6,826 nt of DNA, from NCBI GenBank assembly GCA_028683635.1, contig JAQUHL010000108.1:1-6826 (forward strand). Reading direction: 5' to 3'. The notes beneath the pieces were generated by a model, which saw only the letters and a list, made by a program, of their open reading frames with translations, had not been told where the DNA came from and did no database searches. Shown here one piece after another: positions 1 through 6,537 of this stretch. This DNA comes from Candidatus Cloacimonadota bacterium. Lineage in GTDB: Bacteria > Cloacimonadota > Cloacimonadia > Cloacimonadales > Cloacimonadaceae. Numbering within the stretch: the first letter of the stretch is position 1; the number at the start of each line of letters is the position of its first letter. The position numbers and the translations under genes are program-made.

Positions 1-1154
1 AAAAGATGTTGCAGGAGGTCTTTCCCACTTTGTTTCAAACGCGGATCATTACCCCTGATTTCCAAAAGAAAGGCAATCATATTGAGGGCATCATTCAGGG
101 CTTCCTGCTGTTTGGTATTGTCTGTCTCGAGTGCCTTAAACCCTTGGGTCAATTTCTGTTTCTTGGTATCCAGAGCCTCACTGATGCGCAGCCCAAACAC
201 AGCCTCGAAGAGATTGGCAAACAGGTTTAGAGGGGTGGGGCAAATCCCGTTGCAGGCTGCATGAAGGATCTTAGGCTTGGGGTTGATGGTTTGGATCTGT
301 TTTTCAAATTCATAGATCAGCCGGGTTTTTCCCAGCCCAGGTTCTCCTTGGATGCCGATGATCTGAACTGCAATCTCCGTCGAGATGGCAGCAGCACTTT
401 GAATCTGAGTATAAGCATCAAAAAGGGTTTTGAGTTCAATTTCTCTGCCGATGAATTTATGGGAACTACTTTGCCAACGAGGTGCCTTCTCTGTTTTTAG
501 ACCGATCACTGTCCAGCAATTGATGGCTTCTTCAATTCCTTTTACCTGGATTTCGCCCCGATGCTCGAATTCAAATATATGTTCAATAATTTTCTTGGTA
601 TGGTCCGGTAGCATGATCCGGTTCACGGGCGCATTGCTTTCCATCCGGGAAGCGAGATTGACTTCCGGCCCATAGACTGTGAAGTCTCCTTCCCGTGATT
701 CGCCGACTTTGCCCACACTCACCAGGCCAGAGTTTATCCCGATCCTAAGTCCCAGGGTTACTTCTCTGAAGCTTTCCTGCTCATTTAGAAGAGAATTATA
801 CAGCCTTAGCTGTTGCTGCATCTTCAGTGCTGCCAGGATAGCTCTTTGGGGATCCTGCTCAGTGGCCTTCTTTGCTCCGAAAAGCGCCATAATCCCATCG
901 CCCATATATTTATCCACGAATCCGCCGTAAAAAGTGATACACTTGGAAAAGATCTTCATGATCTCATCCATCTTGAGGTGAATGATTTCCGGATCATAGT
1001 GGGTGGAGAGGTCTGTAAAGCCTTTGATATCAGCGAAAAGGATGGTTACTTCCCTTAGTTCACCTTCCCGGAGCATCAGCTTTTCTTTTTGAGTTTTGTT
1101 GTCGAGCTCCAGATCAAAGAAATCTGTGCCAAAGAGGATGTCGTCGTTGTTCAT
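1..1154 (-). CDS. class III adenylate/guanylate cyclase fused to a P-loop (AAA/STAND-like) ATPase, 3' end beyond window
   Basis: The frame is open from ATG 1154 to the left edge (384 codons visible), so the C-terminus is missing. Residues about 34-218 form a class III nucleotide cyclase domain that makes cAMP (or cGMP) from the NTP. Both metal aspartates are present (D42 in LFADIKGF, D86 in KYMGDG), as are purine-contact K82 and T159 and the transition-state pair N166/R170 in VNLASR. Lys plus Thr is the class IIIb pattern typical of bacterial and soluble adenylyl cyclases, so cAMP is the likelier product. At F234-IGREIEL a second domain begins, with Walker A GEPGLGKT at 270-277; Walker B lies beyond the edge. 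Cyclase followed by ATPase is the layout of mammalian soluble adenylyl cyclase, usually continued by TPR repeats. No signal peptide or membrane segment is seen, so it is probably cytosolic. The start overlaps the stop of the upstream flavoprotein gene and lacks a close Shine-Dalgarno, implying translational coupling. Very sure of the domains; product and trigger are inferred. Confidence 0.93.
   Translation of the reverse strand, partial: MNNDDILFGTDFFDLELDNKTQKEKLMLREGELREVTILFADIKGFTDLSTHYDPEIIHLKMDEIMKIFSKCITFYGGFVDKYMGDGIMALFGAKKATEQDPQRAILAALKMQQQLRLYNSLLNEQESFREVTLGLRIGINSGLVSVGKVGESREGDFTVYGPEVNLASRMESNAPVNRIMLPDHTKKIIEHIFEFEHRGEIQVKGIEEAINCWTVIGLKTEKAPRWQSSSHKFIGREIELKTLFDAYTQIQSAAAISTEIAVQIIGIQGEPGLGKTRLIYEFEKQIQTINPKPKILHAACNGICPTPLNLFANLFEAVFGLRISEALDTKKQKLTQGFKALETDNTKQQEALNDALNMIAFLLEIRGNDPRLKQSGKDLLQHL
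1151..1154 (-). promoter_or_regulatory. ATGA stop-start overlap coupling the flavoprotein and cyclase genes
   Basis: On the minus strand the four bases ATGA hold the cyclase ATG (1154-1152) and the flavoprotein TGA (1153-1151). The bases just upstream contain no good Shine-Dalgarno at normal spacing, so the cyclase probably depends on ribosomes that terminate on the upstream gene. Such overlaps usually mark genes needed in fixed proportion. Confidence 0.85.
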
Positions 1155-3613
1155 AGAGTTAGTATTCCAGTCTTTTCCTTCATATACAGCGCACCGGCGA
1201 AACATTTCTGTACACATAGTGAACAGCCAATACACTTGTCCTCATCGATTTGGGGAAGCCTCTTTTCGTTCATGGTGATTGCCAGATAGGGGCAGCGGCT
1301 GCAGTTTCCGCAATGTACACACAATTCTTCCTTTAGCGCAGATACCTTGCTTTGTTTGGGAAGATCCATGAAATCTGTGATGGGATTTGGCTGAGCGATC
1401 CCAATCAGTTCCGAAATGGAGCCCAAGCTCCTGGCTTCCAGGTAATGGCTGAGTCCCATTTTTAGCTCTTCGATGATGCCCAGTCCGTATTTCTCGGCAA
1501 TGGTACAAAACTGCACTGTGGATGCTCCCAGAGCCAGTAAATTGGCCGCAGCAAGATAATCCATGGCACCCCCGTTACCAGAGATGGCCACTCCCAGTTT
1601 TCCTGCCCTTGCCAGGCTCAGATAGCTGATGGGAAGCACTGCTGCTCCGCTCATGCCCACGATGATACCCTTCGGCCAGGAAGAGCTTGTGGGATCATCT
1701 TCTCGGAAGGCGAGGGTGGGGAAGGTATTGGCAAGAGTTATTCCTGCCTTTTTACCTGGATATCTGGCCAGGATTTCTCTGATGGCCGTAATGATGGGAT
1801 AGATGGAAGTAACTGCACCTGTAAGTTTGAAGAGTTTGGGAATCTCAGGATTCGATATTTGCATTACCCAATCAATGATTTTTGCACTGAGTTCGGCATT
1901 TTGAGCAACAATATCCCCATGTGTGCCATCTCCGCCCTGAGGGCAGGAAAGGCTATATTCGATTCCCATAGCGCCGGCATCCTCAAGCATTTTGGTATTG
2001 GCCTGCCACACCGCCTTATCGGCTGCGTCGTCTCCCGTAACCGGTCCTCCTGTGGAAGCCATTGTAAGCTTATCTGGATATTCATCTGCCAATCTCCGGA
2101 TTTCCTGGCAGACCCGGGCTAAGGGATGCTCTGAGACGTTATCACAATTTGCATAAGTATCAATATTGAAGACGAACATATATTCTCCGGGAATGTGGAT
2201 ATCCAGCCCGTCAAAAGCTGTTTTCATCACCACTCCGCTCCAGCCTGCCTGGTATGCTTTGCTAACCTGGTCATATCCATCGGTGGGAGGGGCAGCGGAT
2301 AAGATGAAGGGGGTCTCGAGTTCTCTGCCAAAGAAGTCTGTGATAAGAGGTACAGGATACTTGTTCCAACCCAGAATGGGAGTGCAGTTCTTGCATGGTT
2401 TATCAATGTCTGGTTCAGCTTTGCCGGAAAGCTTGGCATCTACCATCAGAGCAACGTTTTTTCCTGCCGCCACAGCTTCCACCACAGTGCCTGGCCCATT
2501 TGCCATATCGCCGCAAAGCCAGATATTGTCCCGATCTCCAGTGTTTTTATAGGTGGATCTGTTTCCCACAGCGAGATAAACTTGGTCGAAGGTCCGGAAA
2601 AGATCCCCAGAACCTTCTTCATCATGAATCTTGGAGGGATGAAAGCTTTCTCCCGCTTCCAGGCTCACTGGTTTGATCTTTATTCCGGCAATTCTTCCCT
2701 CAGCAGAAACGATTTCCGAGATTCGCATTCTGTTTGTAATATGTATTCCAGCCTCCTGCAAGCTACGTTTTTCTTCAGGACAAAGAGGCATTTCATCATA
2801 GCTTTCCAACACGATCATTTCCACGTGCAACGCGTTTCTGCCTTTCGCCAATAGAGCAATATCGGCAGCAATTGCTCCACCCACCACCGCAATCTTCTTA
2901 TCCTTAAAATCATATCTATCAGGGTGTCTCAGGGGATCAGTTCCATAAACGGCAAGCTCGTCGTTGGGAATCTTTAGTCTGATTGGTTCATTAAGACCGG
3001 TGGAAATTACCACGGCATCAAACACATCTGCAAGCTCCTCAGGATCGGGAGAAGCGTTATAACTGATGTTCAATCCGAAGGTTTTACCCAGGAATTCCAA
3101 GTCACTGATGAGCGTTTGTGGTTCCATTCTTTCCTGGGGGATCAGAGTAGCCTGTCCGCCAGCTCTGAAATCACTCTCAAAAATATAGACTTCATAGCCC
3201 ATCTGGATAAGCGAGATAGCAGTGCCAATGCCAGCCGGTCCTGCTCCCAGGATGGCAGCCTTTCTGTTATTCCTGATAGCTGCAAAAAAATGTGGCATAG
3301 AGCCAAGTTCTTTGGCTTTGCGGATTATGGTGGATTGCACGGCAGGAATGTTGATGGGAGTATCAAAACCCTCTCTGGAGCAGGCTTGCATGCAGTGATA
3401 ATCGGGGCAGACTTCCCCGCAGATTCCACCCAGGGGATTGCTGGAAAGGATGATCCCTGCGGCTCGTTTGAAATCTGAAGCTCTTTCTCCTCTGGCAGCC
3501 ATGATGAAATCCGCAGGGGAACAATCACAGGGACAGGCTTTTTTGCAGGGTTTTTCTTCGCAGTATTCACAGCGTCTCATTTCACTCCGCAATTGTGCAT
3601 CGGTCAAAAACAT
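1151..3613 (-). CDS. dihydropyrimidine dehydrogenase-like flavo-iron-sulfur protein (PreT-PreA fusion architecture)
   Basis: This is an 820-residue single-chain version of the DPD fold, which the split bacterial PreT/PreA system spreads over two proteins. Domains in order: an N-terminal Fe-S domain with cysteines 15, 18, 23, 27 and 65, 69, 74, 78; an FAD Rossmann motif GAGPAG at 123-128; an NAD(P)H-binding motif GGAIAAD at 245-251; an FAD-closing CGD at 367-369; a linker with CxxC (407, 410); an FMN/DHODH-like TIM barrel about 420-740 (K596, NT at 629-630, GNGG at 679-682); and two C-terminal [4Fe-4S] motifs (C765/768/771/774 and C794/797/800/804). By family, electrons would flow from NAD(P)H through FAD and Fe-S clusters to FMN and a substrate. 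Odd points: the loop that holds the catalytic Cys in mammalian DPD has Val (569), and the NLSCP motif reads SLSCP, so the uracil/thymine assignment is uncertain. I chose ATG 3613 because AAGGAG sits 5 nt upstream; a GTG at 3673 would add 20 residues but has no ribosome site. First gene of an operon with the cyclase. Confidence 0.93.
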   Translation of the reverse strand: MFLTDAQLRSEMRRCEYCEEKPCKKACPCDCSPADFIMAARGERASDFKRAAGIILSSNPLGGICGEVCPDYHCMQACSREGFDTPINIPAVQSTIIRKAKELGSMPHFFAAIRNNRKAAILGAGPAGIGTAISLIQMGYEVYIFESDFRAGGQATLIPQERMEPQTLISDLEFLGKTFGLNISYNASPDPEELADVFDAVVISTGLNEPIRLKIPNDELAVYGTDPLRHPDRYDFKDKKIAVVGGAIAADIALLAKGRNALHVEMIVLESYDEMPLCPEEKRSLQEAGIHITNRMRISEIVSAEGRIAGIKIKPVSLEAGESFHPSKIHDEEGSGDLFRTFDQVYLAVGNRSTYKNTGDRDNIWLCGDMANGPGTVVEAVAAGKNVALMVDAKLSGKAEPDIDKPCKNCTPILGWNKYPVPLITDFFGRELETPFILSAAPPTDGYDQVSKAYQAGWSGVVMKTAFDGLDIHIPGEYMFVFNIDTYANCDNVSEHPLARVCQEIRRLADEYPDKLTMASTGGPVTGDDAADKAVWQANTKMLEDAGAMGIEYSLSCPQGGDGTHGDIVAQNAELSAKIIDWVMQISNPEIPKLFKLTGAVTSIYPIITAIREILARYPGKKAGITLANTFPTLAFREDDPTSSSWPKGIIVGMSGAAVLPISYLSLARAGKLGVAISGNGGAMDYLAAANLLALGASTVQFCTIAEKYGLGIIEELKMGLSHYLEARSLGSISELIGIAQPNPITDFMDLPKQSKVSALKEELCVHCGNCSRCPYLAITMNEKRLPQIDEDKCIGCSLCVQKCFAGALYMKEKTGILTL

Positions 3614-3618
3614 TTCTA

Positions 3619-3624
3619 CTCCTT
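3619..3624 (-). promoter_or_regulatory. Shine-Dalgarno AAGGAG that fixes the flavoprotein start
   Basis: AAGGAG lies 5 nt before the ATG at 3613-3611 on the minus strand. It decides the start in favour of the 820-residue form over the in-frame GTG at 3673, whose upstream bases are not purine-rich. The 20 residues that the longer form would add have no recognisable motif. Confidence 0.8.
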
Positions 3625-3700
3625 GCGAGGGATATCCCTCAGCGAATTTGCCAGAATGGCTGTTGCCTTCCACTCAAGGCACAATATAATCCACCTGTCC

Positions 3701-3719
3701 TGACCAACTGCTCTGGTCA
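3701..3719. repeat. inverted repeat TGACCA-N7-TGGTCA, possible operator
   Basis: Two 6-bp arms, TGACCA at 3701-3706 and TGGTCA at 3714-3719, are separated by 7 nt, giving a dyad centred about 97 nt upstream of the flavoprotein start. Arm length and spacing fit a dimeric regulator site or a small RNA hairpin in the leader. A TATATT-like box lies between it and the gene (3688-3683, minus strand), but no correctly spaced -35 accompanies it. Function is inference only. Confidence 0.35.
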
Positions 3720-3764
3720 AGCATTGGCGTCAATACATTTTTTAAGACCATTGAATAATGGGTT

Positions 3765-3781
3765 GTAGGGCGAAGTCCTAC
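3765..3781. repeat. short hairpin GTAGGG-CGAAG-TCCTAC
   Basis: A 6-bp stem (five Watson-Crick pairs plus one G-T) with a 5-nt loop, in the middle of the intergenic region. It is not followed by a T-run on either strand, so it is not a standard terminator. Its core resembles the hairpin at 6490-6506, suggesting a shared intergenic repeat family. Confidence 0.4.
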
Positions 3782-3789
3782 TCCTTTTA

Positions 3790-3834
3790 TGGTTGTGGGC
3801 GGGAATAGATTTACAAAAATAGGCCTCACAACCA
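3790..3834. repeat. inverted repeat TGGTTGTG / CACAACCA with 29-nt spacer
   Basis: Perfect 8-bp arms at 3790-3797 and 3827-3834. The stem can grow to 10 bp inward with one G-T pair, leaving a 25-nt A-rich loop. It could be a leader stem-loop or part of a dispersed intergenic repeat together with the neighbouring hairpin at 3765-3781. Confidence 0.4.
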
Positions 3835-4013
3835 GCATATTTGGAAGTCTGTATTTCGAAAATCGGGATGTGCAACGGTCTTTTATTGGTCGGAACACAG
3901 TTTTGGCAGTAGTCACATAATCCGCGTTTTGGAGTGGGAAATATAAGACTGATGCGGCATCTATGCAATAAAAGGGTTGACAGCTTATGTAGCCTGAAAA
4001 AAGCTTAGACCCG

Positions 4014-4028
4014 TTGTCTGAAAGACAA
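4014..4028 (+). promoter_or_regulatory. leader dyad TTGTCT-GAA-AGACAA before the diguanylate cyclase
   Basis: A perfect 6-bp stem with a 3-nt loop ends 14 nt before the GGAG ribosome site (4043-4046) of the diguanylate cyclase. It could be an operator dyad or an RNA hairpin in the leader that affects translation or stability. No T-run follows, so it is not a terminator. Confidence 0.35.
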
Positions 4029-4051
4029 TTGAAAACTGTATTGGAGTTCTT

Positions 4052-5071
4052 ATGATCAGTCTATCAAGGTGTGACATCTACCAGAAAATTTTCGATAGTG
4101 CCCTGGTTGCCATTGGAGTTACAGACCCAAGTGGCAAATTCATCCTTGTGAATCGTGCCTGGTCTGAATATATGGGCTACAGTGCTGAGGAAAGCAAGGA
4201 TCTGGATATCGATGCCATCACTCCCCCTTGCGATCGTCGTACAAGCAGCAAAAACTACTCCAAGATCATAAAAAGCAAAACCAAATCCTTCCGAAAGCTT
4301 CGCAGCTACCTCAGAAAGGATGGCAGCCAGTTTTGGGCTGATCTCTTTGTTTCGCCGATAGTTGACAACGATGGTTCCGTCACCGGGGTCCTGGGGATTT
4401 TTATCAATATCGATCAGATGGTACAAGCCAATGAGAAAAGCAAGTCTCTCAATGAAAAACTGGAAGCTTTGAACCAGGAAATCACGGCTGCAAACATAGA
4501 GATAAACCTCAAAAACCAGGAACTGAAAAAAGCTTATCTCGAGCTGGAAAACATCGCCACCACCGATATGCTTACCGGTATGAACAACAGAAGGATCTTA
4601 AACGACGTCCTGATGAAGGAGCTTAACCGTTCCAAACGCACAAACCGCAGTGTGGCAATTGGCATAGCGGATCTGGATGGATTCAAAAAAATTAACGACA
4701 CCTATGGGCACGATTGTGGAGATGAAGTCCTGAAGGTGGTTGCCAAAATCCTGACCCAATCCATCCGGCTTACCGATACTGTCGGCAGATGGGGTGGTGA
4801 AGAATTTCTCTTTGTCTTCCCTGAGACGGATTGCACTGGTGCAAGCATCGTTTTTGAAAGGATCAGAAAGGCTGTTGAAACCCATCATTTCGTTTACAAG
4901 GGCAGCAAGATACCGATAACCATCACAATTGGCTTCAGCTACCACCTTGATAACTTCGAAGAATCCCTGATGTTGGACGAGGCGGACAAGGCCTTGTACC
5001 AGGGGAAAAGAAATGGCAAAAACCAGGTTGTCTGCTATGGAGATGTTTGTTCTCATCCAGTTCAGGCTTGA
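4052..5071 (+). CDS. PAS-GGDEF diguanylate cyclase, soluble
   Basis: This 339-residue protein should condense two GTP into cyclic di-GMP. A PAS/PAC sensor domain spans about 8-122 (DPSGKFILVNRAW; YLRKDGSQFWADLFVSPI). A charged, leucine-spaced helix at about 122-168 is a probable signalling coiled coil, leading into the ATTDMLTGMNNRR boundary and a GGDEF domain to about 330. The active-site motif is GGEEF (248-252), with metal residue D207 in ADLDGFKKIND. The product-inhibition I-site RLTD (239-242) stands exactly five residues before GGEEF, so both activity and feedback inhibition look intact. No signal peptide, membrane segment, EAL or HD-GYP domain is present; the enzyme is cytosolic and the PAS ligand cannot be told from sequence. 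GGAG lies 5 nt before the ATG. It is divergent from the flavoprotein operon and 80 nt upstream of the barrel gene, which may be cotranscribed or have its own promoter. Confidence 0.96.
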   Translation: MISLSRCDIYQKIFDSALVAIGVTDPSGKFILVNRAWSEYMGYSAEESKDLDIDAITPPCDRRTSSKNYSKIIKSKTKSFRKLRSYLRKDGSQFWADLFVSPIVDNDGSVTGVLGIFINIDQMVQANEKSKSLNEKLEALNQEITAANIEINLKNQELKKAYLELENIATTDMLTGMNNRRILNDVLMKELNRSKRTNRSVAIGIADLDGFKKINDTYGHDCGDEVLKVVAKILTQSIRLTDTVGRWGGEEFLFVFPETDCTGASIVFERIRKAVETHHFVYKGSKIPITITIGFSYHLDNFEESLMLDEADKALYQGKRNGKNQVVCYGDVCSHPVQA

Positions 5072-5095
5072 CATAGCCTGCCCTTTGGTTAATCT
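5068..5095 (+). promoter_or_regulatory. candidate sigma70-type promoter for the barrel protein gene
   Basis: A perfect -35 TTGACA (5068-5073) overlaps the stop codon of the diguanylate cyclase, and TAATCT (5090-5095) follows after 16 nt as a weak -10. Transcription would begin about 50 nt before the barrel gene. The same -35 sits in the loop and arm of a small dyad (CAGGCT 5063-5068, AGCCTG 5075-5080). The -10 match is only moderate, and promoter rules in this lineage are unknown to me. Confidence 0.3.
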
Positions 5096-5109
5096 TATCT
5101 TTAGTCCGG

Positions 5110-5121
5110 GTTATTAATAAC
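5110..5121. repeat. 12-bp perfect palindrome GTTATTAATAAC in the barrel gene leader
   Basis: A perfect AT-rich dyad lies 20 nt before the AGGAGG ribosome site (5141-5146), just downstream of the candidate promoter. Position suits an operator, but one such palindrome is expected by chance in a window of this size, so the evidence is positional only. Confidence 0.25.
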
Positions 5122-5151
5122 ACTACTACCCATAATCCATAGGAGGATTAA

Positions 5152-6363
5152 ATGAACAAAAAAGCAATGTTACTGATGTTTATGGCGCTTGTCCTGATTT
5201 CGACAGGCATCCTGGCTACTGAAAGCAGATTTACAGCTTTGGGTAATCCTTATGGTTACATCCGGGACGATACAGACGTCTTTGGATATCCTGGATCAAT
5301 TCACAGATACAACCAAACCATCATTGCCGAACTCGATAACTCATCTTCGCAGGTTGATTGGTCGATGGGAGCGAATCTTCCGCTTTTGAACTACAAAATC
5401 GGTATCTATATGAACCGTGCGACAGATGTCAATATCGATAACTATCTGATGCTCCCCAGTTTTTCACACTCTGATTACAATGGTGGTCTGGACATCTCCA
5501 AAAAGGTGGAATTCATCATCGGCTTTATGGAGAAATTCGGCGTGGGCTTTGCCACTTCGATGGATTCTTACAAAACCCCGATTTACAATCCTACCACGCA
5601 AACCTACAAAAAGAACCAGATCGGCAAAGCAAGTTACCTGAGCTTTTTTGGAGGTATGTCCGACGACAAAATGGATCTCGGCGTAAGAGTGCGGCTTTCT
5701 GGTGGCTCAATCGAAAACGAAGAGAGCAAAGAGGAACTCACGGTTGATAATTTTGGCTTGCATGCCTCCGGAAGATACTATATCGTCGATAACGATGCCG
5801 TTGCCCTCATGGCCAAGGCATCTTTTGGTTTGGACGGCTGGAATGTCGAATATAAACCCTCCGCCACTATCAAATCCAGGGAAAGGACAGATTCATTCAT
5901 GATGTTTAATGCCGGTGTGGGTGCCAATTTCAAAATCGATGAAAACAATACCGTGATCGTTGGCCTTACCCCCTTCATGCTGCAAAACGCATCCTATGAA
6001 AGACCCACCTATCCCTCCATCCCGGATAGCACATTTACAAATACTGATAACATCTCCATGCTCTATTTCCCGGAATATAATATCGCTCTCGAATCGCAAA
6101 TCCTGAGCTGGCTCACGGGTAGGATCGGCGCTCATCAAAGCTACCAGAGCATGGTTTATGAATACGACTACCATGGTTCTCCAGTTCATGAGTATTATAG
6201 TTATGACAAATTCTTCGATATGAATCTTGGCTTGGCTTTCAACTTCGGTAAATTCACCGTGGATACCGTCATCGTTAAAGAACTTCTCTTCGATGGACCA
6301 AATTTCATTGGGGGAAAAAGCAACGGCATTGCCTCCAAGGTCTCAGTTACATACGAATACTAA
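5152..6363 (+). CDS. secreted beta-barrel outer-membrane protein of unknown function
   Basis: This 403-residue protein begins with a signal peptide: MNKK, a hydrophobic stretch to about residue 21, and a likely cut after A22. There is no lipobox, and I find no cysteine anywhere, as is usual for outer-membrane barrels. The mature protein is rich in alternating hydrophobic/polar, Tyr/Phe/Gly-containing strands broken by polar Asn/Asp/Ser turns, and it ends SVTYEY with a terminal aromatic, the usual barrel-insertion signal. The mature N-terminus, RFTALGNPYGYIRDDTDVF then YPGSI, resembles the start of a barrel group seen in Fibrobacteres-Chlorobi-Bacteroidetes relatives (R..ALG...DD...F.NP pattern), so this may be a PorV/FadL-like or simply uncharacterised barrel. 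A strong AGGAGG lies 5 nt before the ATG. It follows the diguanylate cyclase by 80 nt and is closed by the terminator at 6387-6417. Location is well supported; cargo or role cannot be told. Confidence 0.88.
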   Translation: MNKKAMLLMFMALVLISTGILATESRFTALGNPYGYIRDDTDVFGYPGSIHRYNQTIIAELDNSSSQVDWSMGANLPLLNYKIGIYMNRATDVNIDNYLMLPSFSHSDYNGGLDISKKVEFIIGFMEKFGVGFATSMDSYKTPIYNPTTQTYKKNQIGKASYLSFFGGMSDDKMDLGVRVRLSGGSIENEESKEELTVDNFGLHASGRYYIVDNDAVALMAKASFGLDGWNVEYKPSATIKSRERTDSFMMFNAGVGANFKIDENNTVIVGLTPFMLQNASYERPTYPSIPDSTFTNTDNISMLYFPEYNIALESQILSWLTGRIGAHQSYQSMVYEYDYHGSPVHEYYSYDKFFDMNLGLAFNFGKFTVDTVIVKELLFDGPNFIGGKSNGIASKVSVTYEY

Positions 6364-6386
6364 ACAAATCTCCGATATTATTCATG

Positions 6387-6424
6387 CAAGGGTTGGCAGT
6401 TGCTCTGCCAACCCTTGTTCGTTT
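6387..6424 (+). terminator. intrinsic terminator of the barrel protein gene
   Basis: A perfect 13-bp stem, CAAGGGTTGGCAG (6387-6399) paired with CTGCCAACCCTTG (6405-6417), carries a 5-nt loop and is followed by TTCGTTT (6418-6424). It starts 23 nt after the stop codon. The T-tract is short, but stem length and position make it convincing for the plus strand. On the minus strand the flank is not T-rich, so termination of the opposing gene here is less likely. Confidence 0.88.
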
Positions 6425-6440
6425 GGCAAATTATCCTCTG

Positions 6441-6537
6441 TTTACATTGAAATGACCTAATCCAAGCCCAACCCTCCGCCCTTTATAGTATGGGGCGCTG
6501 CCCCATGCCCCGTTGAATTATGTCATTTCAATGTGAA
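6441..6537. repeat. inverted-repeat element with 13-bp perfect ends (possible MITE-like or REP-like unit)
   Basis: ACATTGAAATGAC at 6444-6456 is the exact reverse complement of GTCATTTCAATGT at 6522-6534. After one mismatch two further bases pair on each side (6441-6537). The 65-nt interior has no reading frame and holds the GC-rich hairpin at 6490-6506, so the whole folds into a long-stem, branched structure. Near-identical 10-mers flank it: ATCCTCTGTT (6433-6442) and ATCCTATGTT (6537-6546), possibly an old target duplication. It lies between convergent genes, a usual place for small non-autonomous repeats. Copy number is unknown, so mobility is inference. Confidence 0.6.
6490..6506. repeat. 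perfect GC-rich hairpin ATGGGGC-GCT-GCCCCAT inside the repeat element
   Basis: A 7-bp perfect stem with a 3-nt loop, followed by another CCCC run. It sits near the middle of the inverted-repeat element. No T-run follows on either strand, so it does not look like an ordinary terminator. Its core resembles the hairpin at 3765-3781. Confidence 0.65.

Larger units (their letters stand above)
3614..4051. other. divergent intergenic region with several inverted repeats, no gene seen
   Basis: These 438 nt separate the minus-strand flavoprotein operon from the plus-strand diguanylate cyclase, so both promoters should lie here. Reading frames of about 80 codons exist on the minus strand but look like chance or repeat-derived translations: no ribosome site, no recognisable domain, and they are full of hairpin sequence. 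I see inverted repeats at 3701-3719, 3765-3781, 3790-3834 and 4014-4028. A perfect -35 hexamer TTGACA occurs at 3977-3982, but no good -10 lies 16-18 nt downstream. No riboswitch consensus, including that for cyclic di-GMP, was recognised. Confidence 0.6.

Noticed and set aside
415..440. Apparent frameshift in the cyclase/ATPase gene just before the Walker A region.
   Set aside because: A first reading with four T in the CCCTTTTT run gave a stop soon after. Recounting shows five T (minus strand, 424-420), and the frame runs on without a break through GEPGLGKT to the window edge.
1..3613. Antiphage cyclic-nucleotide system (Pycsar or CBASS-like) built around the cyclase.
   Set aside because: The cyclase carries a long P-loop ATPase extension typical of soluble adenylyl cyclases, and no cyclic-nucleotide-binding effector is adjacent; the partner is a metabolic-type oxidoreductase.
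3614..3673. Longer 840-residue flavoprotein starting at GTG 3673.
   Set aside because: No ribosome site precedes the GTG, whereas AAGGAG is ideally placed before ATG 3613, and the Fe-S domain only begins about 35 residues into the longer form.
3674..3968. Minus-strand frames of about 80 codons in the intergenic region, one containing CDYCQNC.
   Set aside because: The frames overlap each other, have no ribosome site or domain, and are made largely of hairpin and repeat sequence; most likely non-coding.
3977..4010. TTGACA at 3977-3982 as the diguanylate cyclase promoter.
   Set aside because: The hexamer is perfect, but at 16-18 nt spacing the bases are AAAGC/AAGCTT, not a plausible -10; the nearest T-A box is 22 nt away.
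3614..4051. Cyclic di-GMP riboswitch in the leader of the diguanylate cyclase.
   Set aside because: None of the conserved GEMM core segments is recognisable; only short simple hairpins are present.
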